From Prorocentrum cordatum (taxonomy: Eukaryota; Sar; Dinophyceae; Prorocentrales; Prorocentraceae): a DNA stretch of 64,000 bases. Below are positions 41,380 through 52,300 of this stretch, one piece after another (the first letter of the stretch is position 1; each line of letters starts with the position of its first letter). The notes beneath the pieces were generated by a model, which was not told the origin of the DNA, searched no databases, and saw only the letters and a program-made list of their open reading frames with translations. The translations under genes were made by a program, and so were the position numbers. The stretch covers positions 36,001 through 100,000 of the forward strand of contig CAUYUJ010000898.1 of assembly GCA_963575745.1 (NCBI GenBank), given 5' to 3'.

Positions 41380-41800
41380 CTCCGAGAGCATGTACGGGCA
41401 TGTGCGTCGGAATCTGCGAGCATGTGCGGACGCGCGCTTTAACGCTTGTGGGTGAATGTGCGGGCCCGCGCGGTCATCCGCCAGGAGGATTGCACGCATG
41501 GGGCGTGTGCGGGTCCACGCGCCAGGATTGCGCGCCGTGCATGTGCGTGCATGTGCCGCTGGCAAATCTGCAATCATCGCACACCTTCCGCATGTGCAGG
41601 CATGTGCGGGCATGTGCGGGCATGTGCGCCGGCATGTGCGGGCATGTGAAGACAAATGATGACCAAACACAGCGCACATGACCCTGCACCTGTCCAGGCG
41701 CGCATGCACAATGGGACATCCAACCAAGAAGGCCCGCAAATGCCAGGCACATGCTGGGCACATGCCGCGCACATGCACGCACATGCCAGCGCAAACGCGG
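41380..41800. repeat. GCATGTGCGGGCATGTGCGC-type repeat
   Basis: Clusters of 8-10 bp words GCATGTGCGG and, toward the right, GGCACATGCC. Present on both strands because the word is nearly palindromic. Confidence 0.75.
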
Positions 41801-42349
41801 CCGCACATAAACCCACGCAAGGGTATAGAAATGACTGCGGTGCATCTATGTATATACATAGACATACAACAATATGTATCTAACAATGTATCTGCTACAA
41901 TGCCCTTGGGGCACGAGTTGGAGTGTCCTCAGGTCCCTTGCTCAATCCTCTGGAGCCTCAGTGGTCAATCCTGACATGTCTTCAAGGCGCCCGTACTCGT
42001 AATTATCAAATCGTCTTGGGCTTGTCGCGTGCCTCCTTGGGCTTGTCGCGTCTTCCCGCATGATTTTTCCAGGCCGCCCTCAGACAGGCCAAGAGGGCCC
42101 CGACAGGCCCCGAAGACTGTTCAAGAAGGCCCCGAATCACCGAGCAACCTGCTCAAGACGCCGCGAGGATTCCAAGAGGCCGAAAACGCGCGCAAGAAGC
42201 GCCACGAGGACTTCAAGAGCGTTCCCAAGAGGGCCCCAAGGGGCCAAAAACAATTATCCTGGCGAAAGACCCAACCATATGCAGTTGTGAACAACGCGTT
42301 GTGGGTGCCGCTGTCGGTGGAGCTCCTTATGTGGCCACGAAACGCGTGA
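41801..42349. repeat. Mixed sequence with AAGAGGCCCC repeats
   Basis: 41801-42040 is unassigned. 42060-42250 is made of CAAGAGGGCCCC and CCCCGAAGAC words, the same family as 43.73-45.37 kb. Confidence 0.55.
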
Positions 42350-43590
42350 GGGACGTGCCGTAATGGGTGGGCGAGACGCATGCGGGCGGTGCCACTGGGG
42401 CCTTCGGTGGGGCTCCCTGTGGGCGGACGCATGCGGGAGGTGCCCCTCGCTGGAGCTCCCGATGGGCCAACGAAAAGCTGTACTGAGTACTGGCTGGGGG
42501 AGACGCATGCGGGCGGTGCCAGTGGGGTCCTTCTTTGGAGGCCACGAAACGCTGTACTGGGTGGTGGCCGACGCATGCGGGCGGTGCCAGTGGCGGCTTC
42601 GGTGGAGCTCCCTATGGGACCACGAAACGCAGTACCGGGTGGGGGGTCGCATGCGGGCGGTGCCACTGGAGCTCCCTACGGGGCCACGAATCGTTGTACC
42701 GGGTGGGGGGGACGCATGCGGGCGGTGCCACTGGGGACTGGTGGAGCCCCCAATCAATGGGGCCGCGAAATGCAATACTGGGTGGACGACGCATGCGGGC
42801 GGTGCTACCAGGATCTTTCAGTGGAGCTCCCTACGGGGCCACGAAACGCTGTACTGGGTGGTGGCTGACGCATGCGGGCGGTCCCAGTGGGACATTCGGT
42901 GGAGCTCCCTATGGGGCCACGAAACGCTGTACTGGGTGGTGGCTGACGCATTCGGGCGGTGCCGCTGGGACCTTCGGTGGATCCCCCTATGGGACCACGA
43001 AACGCTGTGCTGGGTGGTGGCTGACGCATGCGGTCCCACTGTGGTGGCTGACGTATGCGGGCGGTGCCACTGGGGCATTCAATAAAGCTCCCTGTAGGCC
43101 CACGAAACGCTGTACTGGATGATGGCTGACGCATGCGGGCGGTCCCACTGGGGCCGTCGGTGGAGGTCCCTATGGGGCCACGAAGCGCTGTGCTGGGTGG
43201 TGGCTGACGCATGCGGGCGGTGCCACAGGGGCCTTCGGTGGAGCCCGCTATGGGGCCACGAAACGCTGTGCTGGGTGGTGGCTGACGCATGCGGGCGGTC
43301 CCACTGGGACCTTCGGTGGAGCTCCTGTATGGGGCCACGAAACGCTGTGCTGGGTGGTGGCTGACGCATGCGGGCGGTGCCACTGGGGCCTGCGGTGGAG
43401 CTCCCTGTAGGCCCACGAAACGCTGTACTGGATGATGGCTGACGCATGCGGGCGGTCCCACTGGGGCCGTCGGTGGAGTTCCCTATGGGGCCACGAAACG
43501 CTGTGCTGGGTGGTGGCTGACGCATGCGGGCGGTGCCACTGGGGGCTTCGGTGGAGCTCCCTATAGGGCCACGAAACGCTGTACTGGGTG
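42350..43590. repeat. Tandem array of ~75-80 bp units
   Basis: About sixteen copies of a unit with GACGCATGCGGGCGGTGCCA, CTGGGGCCTTCGGTGGAGCT, CCCTATGGGGCCACGAAACG and CTGTACTGGGTGGTGGCT. All frames on both strands give long repetitive ORFs because units are GC-rich with few stops. Not called as genes. Confidence 0.9.
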
Positions 43591-43734
43591 GGTGAAACGC
43601 AGGGAGGAAGGAGGGGGACGAGGGGGAGGAGGAACGCGGGGACCGTCTCTTCAAGACGAGGGCCCAAGGATAGTTGGGAATGGGTTACCTAAAGGTGATC
43701 AATGTTTTGGGGGATCTCCACTTTTCGAACTTCC

Positions 43735-45370
43735 GACTCTCCAAGACGTCCGAAAGAGGCCCCCAAGACCGCCATAAGAGGGCCCCGGAGGCCCCCAAGA
43801 GGCCCCTCAAGACGGCCTAAGAGGGCCCCAAGACAGCCAACGAGGCGCCAAAGACACCCAAGAGGACCCAACACGTCCCTAAGAGGAGCCCAAGAGGAGA
43901 AAGGCGAACCGAAATTCCGAGCCTTCCGCCCCGAGAGGCGCCCAGGATGCCCCAAGAGGCCCCCAAGATGCCCCCAAGAGGCCCCGAGAGGCCCAAAAGA
44001 GGACACAACACAGCACCCCAGAGGCTTCAAAACTGCTCTCAGGAGGCCCACGAAAAGCGTCGAAGAGATCCCAAGATACACTCACGACCGCCTTAGATGG
44101 TCTCAAGATGGCCCAAGACGGACCCAGACGCTCCAAAGAGGCCTCCCAGGTGCCTCAAGCGGCTTCCAAGAGGACTTACATGAAGGCCCGAAAAGGTTAC
44201 AAGCAAGCGTTGCCATTTAGCATTACAGAAAGATTGACTGTTGCGCCTCTTCGGCTTTCCGACGGCCCAAGACTGCCCAGCAAACCCCGAAGATCGCCCC
44301 AAGATCGCCGCAGAGACCTCCAAGGTGACCTCAGAACGGCCCAAGAAGCTCCCACGACGGCACCAAGGCAGTACCAGTTGGCGCCCAAAACACCCAAGAT
44401 GACCTCCACGACGGCCAAGATGCCCCAAAGAGAGCCCAAGATGTCCCCAAGACGGCCCAAGATGCAGCCAAGACGGGCTAAATTGGCCTCCAGATGGCCC
44501 AAGGCCGCCAAAGAGGCCCCCAGGAGGCCCCTACGAGGGCTCAAGAGGCCTCCAAGAGGTTCTTCAGGAAGGCCTGAAGATGCCGAAATCAATGATTCCA
44601 TATGTGTTTGAACAAATTTGGCATCCGCTCCTTTCTGGCCTTCCGACGGCCCAAGACGGCCCAAGAGGTCCCCAAGATCGCCCCAAGATCAGTCAAGAGG
44701 CCTCCAAGATTACCCCATGACGGCCCAAGAAGCCCACAACACGGACCCAAGAGGGTCCACAGACGGCCCAAGAAGCCCCCAAGATGATCAAGATGGCCTA
44801 CAACACGTACAAGATGGCCCCAAGAGAGCCAAAGATAGCCGCAAGATGCATCCAAGACTGCCCAAAATGCAACCAAGACGGTCTCAGATTGTCTCAGGAT
44901 GGCCCAGAACAGCCCAAGAAGCCCACAAGAGGCCTCCAAGAGACCCTTCGGAAAGGTCCGAAGAAGGGAGAGTCATGGGTGCTCCTTGTGTGTTGAAGGG
45001 TTTGGGCGTTTGCGTATGTTCGGTGTTCCGACGGCCCAAGATGACCGCAAAGGCCACCAAGATGGCCCCAAGAGTGCCCAATAGGCCTCATGATGGCCCC
45101 AAGAGGGCATCAAGACGGCCCAGACACTTCCAAGACGCCCAAGATGGCCTCCAAGACGGGCCCGGAGCACCCCGAGAGGGCCCCGATTTGGCCCAGGCCC
45201 TCAGGACGGTTTCCGACGAGCTGGAACGCCCTCAGACGGCCAAATAGCCCCCCTAAGGAGCCTCCAAAGGCACCCACGAGACCCAAGGAAGTCCCCAAGA
45301 AGCCTCCCAGAGACACCCAAGAACCTCCCATGAGGCTCAAAGAGTGCCCCAAGAAACTCCCAAGAGGCCT
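43735..45370. repeat. 1.6-kb field of AAGAGGCCCC/AAGATGGCCC repeats
   Basis: Degenerate 10-13 bp words CAAGAGGCCCC, CAAGATGGCCC and CAAGACGGCCC. Three islands with GGCCTTCCGACGGCCCAAGA-like sequence and lower GC (about 44220-44280, 44580-44660, 44980-45045) recur, suggesting a longer super-unit of about 370-400 bp. Confidence 0.8.
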
Positions 45371-45960
45371 CCTCCTCCTCCTCCAGTTTGTTCCTCCCTC
45401 TCTTCCTCTTCTTGTTTCTCCCCCACGTGTTCCCCGATTAGTTTCCACAACGGCGGGGGGGGGAACACCTGATCCGATAGCTTGGCTAAGCTCTGGTCGC
45501 AAAGTTCGGCAACCTGGGCGTATCGAAAAGGCAGGGGAGGGGGTGATTCGCAGTAGGCGTCTCTGATACGTGTGTGTATGAGTATAAATCTGTTGTGTAC
45601 ATGTTCAGAGAGAGAGAGAGAGTGAGGGGCGGGACTGCATGCATCTGCATGTGCATATATGTGTATAAAGAGAGATGTAATGCATACATTCATGTATGCA
45701 TCTATATATATATGTGCTTCATCTGTATGTACCCATATCCATAGTACACATGTAGCATACATACATACATACATATAGACATACATTCATTGATACGTAC
45801 ATACAGAGGGAGGAAGGGAGGGAGGGAGAAAGGAAAAGAGAGAAAGAGAGAGGGAGAGCGAGCGAAAGCCAGAGAGAGAGAGAGGGAGAGAGCCAGAGAG
45901 AGGGAGAGGAGGCGCAAGCGGGAGGAGGGGAGGCAGAAAGGGCCTCTGGCAGGGGCAGCT
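45371..45960. repeat. Microsatellites: (GA)n, (CATA)n, purine runs
   Basis: A (GA)n patch at 45610-45622, ATACATACATACATAC at 45757-45775 and a long AGAGAGGGAG-rich stretch at 45805-45935. No gene. Confidence 0.8.
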
Positions 45961-46109
45961 GGTACGCCAGCCCGCTCATGGAGCCGCTGACGCCTCCCTT
46001 GTCCACCAGCGCGGCCAGCAGGGGTTCCACGCGGCGGGCTGGGCGCGCGCCGCGCTCGCAGGGCGGCCGCGTGCTTCGGTGCACCTCTCATCCAGATCCA
46101 GCTGTAATT

Positions 46110-46488
46110 CCATGTTTCTGCTCCTCCTCCTCCTCCTCCTGAGCCTCCTCGCTTCCACCATACTCACCACTCACCACCACTACCACCAAGCACCATCAGA
46201 CTCGTCGTCGTTGTTGTCGTCGCCGTCATCACCACCGTCAAGTATCATCATGCTCATTATCACCAGCATCACCGTCATAATCGCATCCGTATCATCAACA
46301 TCCTTATAGGCGGCGGCGTCGTCGTCACCACCATCACCATCACCATCCATCAGCACAACCACTATCATCATGGTCATCGCCGCAGACGTCGCCATCATCG
46401 TCATTATCGTAGCACTCATCGTCGTCGTCATCGTCATCGTCGTCATCATCAGCATCAGCATCAGCATCAGCATCAGCATCAGCATCAG

Positions 46489-46520
<32 letters not shown>

Positions 46521-46550
46521 CTATCCTCATCATAATCGTCGGTCTCCTCA
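46110..46550. repeat. (CTC)n and (ATC)n/(CAG)n tracts
   Basis: Short (CTC)n at 46120-46140, then degenerate ATC/GTC trinucleotides, ending in CATCAGCATCAG and (CAT)n at 46450-46515. Open frames are artefacts. Confidence 0.9.
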
Positions 46551-46714
46551 TTGCGGGTACTGCATGTACTTATCAGGTGAGTCAGACAGTACACAACACA
46601 CATGTGGGCACTAGCCTGGTCAGAAAGTTACTGCTGGATCATGGCACCAACCAGGCGAGTGCCACTTTAAAGCCTGGGCTGAATGAATACAGCACTGTGT
46701 GCTGATAAACTTGC

Positions 46715-46850
46715 CCTTGAGGAGGGCACGCTCCTCTTCACGGATAAATTGCTCATTCCTTGATCCCAGATTAAAAGCGTTCAGGACTTCCAGATTTTCC
46801 ACAGCGGGAGCAGAAAGGACAAGGAACACTGATCTCACCACACAGGCAAC
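46715..46850 (-). CDS. Possible internal exon with a GC donor, unrecognised protein
   Basis: Minus-strand frame reading RSVFLVLSAPAVENLEVLNA, FNLGSRNEQFIREEERALLK. Well-mixed composition with A/T-ending codons, unlike neighbouring repeats. At 46714 the frame meets GCAAGT, a good GC donor of the type common in dinoflagellates, directly after CTC-AAG-G. The upstream edge may be the GATCAG acceptor at about 46838 or the exon may extend to about 46920. No family recognised. Confidence 0.4.
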
Positions 46851-46919
46851 GTGGAGGCCATGCCCGAAGTGGCCGAGCTGCCTGAAGCCATGCTCCTCAT
46901 GACCCCCCTGTTCCTCCTC

Positions 46920-47350
46920 CCCAGGACGGGGTGGAGGAAGGAGAAGGAGAAGGAGGAGAGGGGGGAGGAGGGAAATGTTTTAATGCGGAGGAGAGGGTGG
47001 AATATGGGGGGAGAGGAACGAGGGGATGACAGTGAACGACGAAAGTGGGAGGGAGAAGGATGGACAGGGGAAGGGGGAGGGAGCGGGGCAACTCGTCTTC
47101 GCCGCGGTCGTCTTCGCTGCGGTCTTCTTCGCACGCGATCGGCTTCGCCCTGTCATCTTCGCTGCGGTCAGCTCTGGCGTGGCCTTCTTCGCCCGCGGCC
47201 GTCTTCGCCCGCGCTGATCTTCGCTGCGGTCGTCTTCGCCGCGGTAGTCTCCGCTCAGTCGTCTTCGCCCGCGGTCGTCTTCGACGGGCTGGCGTTGTCG
47301 GGGCGTCTTCGCCCGGTCGTCTTCGCCCGGCCGTCTCCGCCCGGTCGTCA
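46920..47350. repeat. Purine-rich patch and GTCTTCGCYGCG 12-mer repeat
   Basis: GGAGGAGAGGGG-rich DNA at 46935-47090, then about twenty copies of a 12-bp unit CGTCTTCGCYGCGG with GATC and CCCG variants to about 47350. Confidence 0.8.
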
Positions 47351-47540
47351 AAGACCCACCGCCCGCCCGCAAAGACGACCCCGGCCAAGCCGCCCGGGCG
47401 GCAGCCCACGCAGGGAGGCAAGGGGCCAGATGGCCGGGGGTCGAGGGGGAGCAGGGGCAACGGACCAGGCGACCCAATGGGCTTGCACCGACTCTGAAAA
47501 CCCAGAGACCCGACGAGATGATGCTTTCCATCCGCGGCTC

Positions 47541-47821
47541 CTCCTCCTCCTCCTCCTCCTCCTCCCTCTCCTCGTCCCCCTCCTCCTCCTCCTCCTCCTC
47601 CTCCTCCTCCTCCTCCTCCTCCTCCTCCTCCCCTCCTCCTCCTCCTCCTCCTCCTCCTCCTCCTCCCTCCTCCTCCCTCCCTCCTCCCTCCTCCCTCCTC
47701 CCTCCTCCCTCCCTCCTCCCTCCTCCTCCTCCTCCTCTCCTCCTCCTCCTCCTCCTCCTCCTCCTCCTCCTCCTCCTCCTCCTCCTCCTCCTCCTCCTCC
47801 TCCTCCTCCTCCTCCTCCTCC
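47541..47821. repeat. (CCT)n tract abutting the LINE 5' end
   Basis: About 280 bp of CCT trinucleotides on the plus strand. The LINE's spliced-leader sequence starts at 47823 with no other sequence between. A short (CCT)8-like tract at 54089-54112, past the LINE's 3' region, may be the other side of the same microsatellite. Confidence 0.95.
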
Positions 47822-47822
47822 T

Positions 47823-47844
47823 GCCGTAGCCATTTTGGTTCAAG
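47823..47844 (+). promoter_or_regulatory. Full-length dinoflagellate spliced leader at LINE 5' end
   Basis: All 22 positions of the DinoSL are present, starting GCCGTAGCCATTTTGG. The only difference is T for C at position 17 (GGTTCAAG instead of GGCTCAAG). It sits precisely between a (CCT)n tract and the LINE leader. In an active element a new leader would be added at an AG, possibly the relict's own CAAG end. Confidence 0.9.
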
Positions 47845-47952
47845 GCTGATGCTTTGGCGGGCTGAGCCCGCATTGGCAAGACTGGATCGCTCTAGTCCGA
47901 GCGTGGCAAGGTCTCTTGAAACCTGGCAGTTTTCTTCACTCACGGCCCTTGT

Positions 47953-49338
47953 GTGCCAAGCCTTGTGCCCCTCATGGCGTGGCGCCGCAATGCTCCATGG
48001 TGGCGTGGTCGTCGCGACGGACGGGGAGGCCGCTACGGCAACGGCCACTACTCCGTGTGCTCCAAGTGCAGCCACTGGGAGTACGACCACTTCGGCAACA
48101 CGGAGTGCAGCAAGTGCGGAGGCGCGTATGTCGATGACGGCCCTGGCGCGCGTCCTCCTGTTCCTGCTGCTGCTCAAGTGGATTTCGTCGCTGACCTCAA
48201 CGCGTTGGCGGCAAAGTACCCCACCTACGCGACTGTGCTTGGGCAGCTCCAAGCAGTCGCTCCGCCGCCGCCTCCAGAGGCGTACGTCCCCGCCACGGAC
48301 AATGACATCGGGAAGCAGGTCGCCGCCAAGCGCAGCGTGCTCTCGAAGGCGGTGGAGACGGCCAGTCGAAAAGAACGGGTACTGCAAGCAGATGTGGAAC
48401 AGCGTCGCCAGGCCGTGGTGCGAGCTCGGGGCGCCCTGTTCAGTGCTGAGTCGAAGCACGCGGAGAAGGAAACGGAGCTGCAGGAGGCCGTGGACTCTCT
48501 TCGCCGTGCCAACTTTGAGAAGGATAATTTCAATGCTGATGCCTATCGCCTCGATCTGCAACGTGCTGAGCAACAAGCAGCAGCAGCGGCGCAGCAGGCA
48601 GCCGCTGAGCATGCCCGCGCAGTCGCACGTGCAGCCAGAGGCGTGGGCAACGACACAGGTGCGGGAGGATTTCTACCTGGTGGTGCAGCTGGCCAACCTG
48701 GGGCACAGGGTGTTCCAGGCGCTGGCGTACCTCCTCACGGTCCCCCTGGTGCGCAGTTGCCAGGCATCACCGAGAGCGGGCAGGTTGACTTCCAGTGGGT
48801 CCAGGAACATCTACATGAACTATCGGAAGCTGAGCTGCAGCGTTTCTACCAACGGTCGCACCTCTCGCCCGCCCAGTGGATCGAGATGCGGAAGGTGGCC
48901 ATCCAGCAGCGCAGCGCCGAGGTCGATTTCGACATGGGAGAGGAGGCGCAGAGCGAGGCCGGCACTGATGCTCCTGATTCTCCTGAATTCAATGAGCTGG
49001 CAGCCCTGCGCGAGCGTGCAGCTGAGCGTGGACTCACTCCTGAGGCATCTGAACGCTACGGAGTCCTGCTTAGCAAGGCCGCCCGCGCTCGGGCTGGCAA
49101 GCGCGCCAAGAAGGCTATTCGTGACCAATCGTCTGCCACTTTCTCTCTGTTCTGTTCGGCGGCAGCCTCCCAGCTCACCTTTGCTGGCAGCCAGCCAGCG
49201 GCAGGCGGGCAGGCGCCCGCGGCAGCAGCGGAGCCTGCTGTGCAGCAGCAGCAGCCAGCGGCAGCGGCGGCGCCTGGAGGGCAGCCGCCGCAGCCTGCGG
49301 CCGCAGCAGCACACAGCGAAGCCCCGCCCCGCCTTTAG
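47953..49338 (+). CDS. LINE ORF1 protein: zinc finger, coiled coil
   Basis: 461 aa, from ATG at 47953 to TAG at 49336-49338. A Gly/Arg-rich N-terminus leads into a CX2CX12CX2C finger (C29, C32, C45, C48; CSKCSHWEYDHFGNTECSKC). A long Lys/Glu/Gln/Ala helical region with coiled-coil character spans residues about 115-230 (KAVETASRKERVLQADVEQR, AEKETELQEAVDSLRR). Then a Gly/Pro/Gln-rich linker, a helical block QWVQEHLHELSEAELQRFYQ near 280, a basic KAARARAGKRAKKAIR stretch near 378, and a low-complexity Ala/Gln/Pro tail. Nucleic-acid binding and trimer-like packaging are the usual ORF1 roles and are inferred. The +1 frame is open throughout but has shadow-like composition. Confidence 0.8.
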   Translation: MPSLVPLMAWRRNAPWWRGRRDGRGGRYGNGHYSVCSKCSHWEYDHFGNTECSKCGGAYVDDGPGARPPVPAAAQVDFVADLNALAAKYPTYATVLGQLQAVAPPPPPEAYVPATDNDIGKQVAAKRSVLSKAVETASRKERVLQADVEQRRQAVVRARGALFSAESKHAEKETELQEAVDSLRRANFEKDNFNADAYRLDLQRAEQQAAAAAQQAAAEHARAVARAARGVGNDTGAGGFLPGGAAGQPGAQGVPGAGVPPHGPPGAQLPGITESGQVDFQWVQEHLHELSEAELQRFYQRSHLSPAQWIEMRKVAIQQRSAEVDFDMGEEAQSEAGTDAPDSPEFNELAALRERAAERGLTPEASERYGVLLSKAARARAGKRAKKAIRDQSSATFSLFCSAAASQLTFAGSQPAAGGQAPAAAAEPAVQQQQPAAAAAPGGQPPQPAAAAAHSEAPPRL

Positions 49339-49339
49339 C

Positions 49340-52300
49340 AAGGCGGCCCCGCCGCGTCCGAGGCGCAGACGTGGCAAGCAGGATGGCATCGAGATCAGGT
49401 TTTGCAACGTTACCAGCTGGTCTGATGTCACCAAAGGTTTTCTCTCTTCCAGGATATCTGAGATGGGCGCCATGTTCATCGTTGAGCACCATCTTCGGCA
49501 AGATGGTGTTCACAAGGCCAAGAAGGATGCAAGAGTTATGGGTTGGAACCCGTTCTTCCAGGCTGCTCTCGACTCTCCAGGAGGTGGTACTCATGGGGGC
49601 GTTGCAGCTTTCTGTCAAAAGGGTCTGTCCTGCCAACGTTTCCTCTCTGGGCTCCAGGCTGTGAATGTTGGTTCGGGCACGTGCTGGTTCTTCCTGGAGT
49701 TCAGGCTTCACGGGATTTCCATGGCGATTGGTGTTGTGTACCTGGTGTCGTCCATTGGGGCGACGGGTGAGAATCTGTCTCGGCTGAGAGAAATCGCGGA
49801 ATTCACTACCACCTTGGGCGTTCCCTGGGTCCTGCTCGGTGATTTCAACATGTCGCCTGATCTGTTGATGGAGTCGGGTTTCCTGGAGATCACCTGGTCC
49901 AGGGTTCGAGTTCCTGATGATGTTGATTACACGTGTGACGTGGGTATGACTATGATTGACTATGCTGTGTGTTCCAGGGACGTGGCCCCCCTCGTGAATG
50001 TTCGGACGATGTTGGAGTCCCCGTTCAAAACGCACGCATGCCTGCATGTCACGGTAGACGCGGATGTTTTAGAGCAAGTGGTCCAACGTAGAGGTCGGGC
50101 TGGTGCGCTTCCTGTCGCCGCTGGGCCTGACCATCTGTGGCCGTATTATTTGAACATGGCCTGTGCAAGTGGGCTTGACTGGCACACACCTCCTGATGTC
50201 AAGGAAGCTACCCTAGAGCATACCCTGCAGCATGTTTCGGACGGGCTTTCGGAGGACTACGCCTTGTGGTCGAGAACCTCGGACATGATTTTCCTGTCTC
50301 GGGGATGTGCGTTGGTTGACGAACCTGAGCGACTCCTGGGACGGGGTTGCGCTGTCTCCAGGCTTTCGGGCACGATTCGGAGGCGTGGGCCCAACAAGCA
50401 GGCCTTCAATGTTCCGCACCTCTGTTTCTGGTCCATGGTGTACTCTCGGCTGTTCGGACTGTGGAAAGCTCTCAGTGGGAAGGCTACCTTGGCGCAGGCT
50501 CGGCGTTTGGCCTCTTTTCTCGACCGGCAGGCTAACTACGTTCACCTGAATATTGAGCCTCTCTGTTCCCCTGCTGATGCTAGCGAATGGATGGCCGACC
50601 TCACCAGGCTCCCCGACTCGCCTGATCTCGTGCATCGTTTGGTGGATGAGGCCGCCGGCGTATGTAAGCTCGCCTGGGGCAAGGTTAAGGTCTCTAACTC
50701 TGCTGGCATCAGGAAGTGGTTGAAGGATGCGTTACCTGGAGGAGCGAGGAAGGTTCATAACTGGTTGAAAAGTGATGATAAGGTGGCGGTGGAGTACCTG
50801 GTCGCGCCTGACGGCATCCGACAAACCCCGAACGACATGATGAAGTATAGGCATGATTTCTGGGCTCGCTGGTGGACCCCCACGAAGGAGCATTTGCAGG
50901 TTCTCAATGATACCCTCGGTGAGCTCAGGTCCCTTGCCCAGACTTTCCTTCTGGAGTTGCCAGAGTTTGAGCCTCGGGACGTCCTGCAGGCGGCGACATG
51001 TTTTGCTAGTGGCACAGCTGTAGGCGTCGACCAGTGGCCCCCCAGGGCTTTCCTGCAGTTACCGTGGCAAGCGGTCCAGTGTCTGGCAGCCCTGTTCAAT
51101 ATGTGCGAGCAGGCCTTGACGTTTCCGCAGCAGTGTTTCTTGAATATCATGGCGTTGCTTCCCAAGTCTGTGCACGACGAGCGCGCAATCAGCAAGTGTT
51201 CCGCTATGTACCGCATGTATGCACGTATGCGTGGTGATCACATCCATGAATGGACGGCCGAGCACACGGACATCTGGGACAGTGCAGTGCGTAAGTCCTC
51301 AGCGTTGCAAGCAGCGCTTCTGCGCGAAGTGTGCCACGAAGTTGCAGGTGCTTTGAAGTTTGACTCGGCCTCTCTGCATTGGGACATGGAGAAGTTTTTT
51401 GACTCTGTTGTGCCCGCCCTCTTGGTGCAGCTGGCTCTGAAGGTTGACTATCCTCCTCACCTCCTCTACTTCGGCATGCTTGTGCACACTAGCCCTAGAA
51501 TGCTCGAGGTGGAAGGGGTCGTCTCGCAGGTCATTGGCACGGGCAGGTCTATTCTCGCTGGATGTTCGCAGTCGGTTCCATGGGTCAAGACGTATCTGCA
51601 TGGAGTGCTCGAGCGTGCACATTGTCGTCTCCCAGTGGTGCCGATTCGTTCATACATTGATGATATTACACAGTACATGCAAGGTACGCGCAAATATATT
51701 GTCTCTGCACTGCCTGCTGCAGCCGCCGGGTTCTGCCGAGATGTGGGCGCACTTGGCTGTTGAATCTCGCCTAAGTCTGCTGCAGTTGCATCGTCCTATG
51801 ATCTGGCCAAAGAGTTGTCTGCTAAGTTTGATGAATTGGGGGTCTCTATCTCATTCAAAGGGCAGGTGAAGGATCTGGGGGTCATGACCACGGCGGGGAG
51901 GAGGAGATGTGCATGGAAGATCAAGCTGCGCCAGCGGACGGCTTTCAAGCGCTCTCGTAAGCTGGCCTATCTCGCTCGCCTGTGCGGTCGATCCCGCAAG
52001 ATCTTTCAGCCTGGTGTGCTCAGCGTCGGATCGTGGGGTCATTCTGTGATAGGTTTGACCGTGTCCGATCTGCAGAGTTTCCGATCGCAGGCCGCTAAGT
52101 GTTCAGGATACTGGAGTCAAGGTGCATGTACCTCGACCGTCCTCAGCCTGATGAACCCCCTGAGTCAGGATCCTGAATATCGGCTGCGTACTGAACAGTT
52201 ATCCGCTATTGCTGGCGTATGGCATGCCTTGTCCCCTGGGCAACGGCAAGGGGTGCGCAAGGCGTGGGAGCACCATCGGGCACGGCTCGTTGCTCCCCCG

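Noticed and set aside
42350-43590. Several 190-240 codon repetitive proteins
   Set aside because: Open on both strands simultaneously because the ~77-bp unit lacks stops. No conserved start or domain.
47849-49338. Upstream part of the ORF2 frame, open over all of ORF1
   Set aside because: Composition is that of a shifted frame (Arg/Ser/Ala/Leu runs). ORF1 in the other frame has the zinc finger and coiled coil. Kept only as a note on how ORF2 might start.
51761-51763. TGA as a selenocysteine codon in the RT
   Set aside because: No reason for selenocysteine in an RT, and no SECIS-like structure seen in the short 3' region. A nonsense change is simpler.
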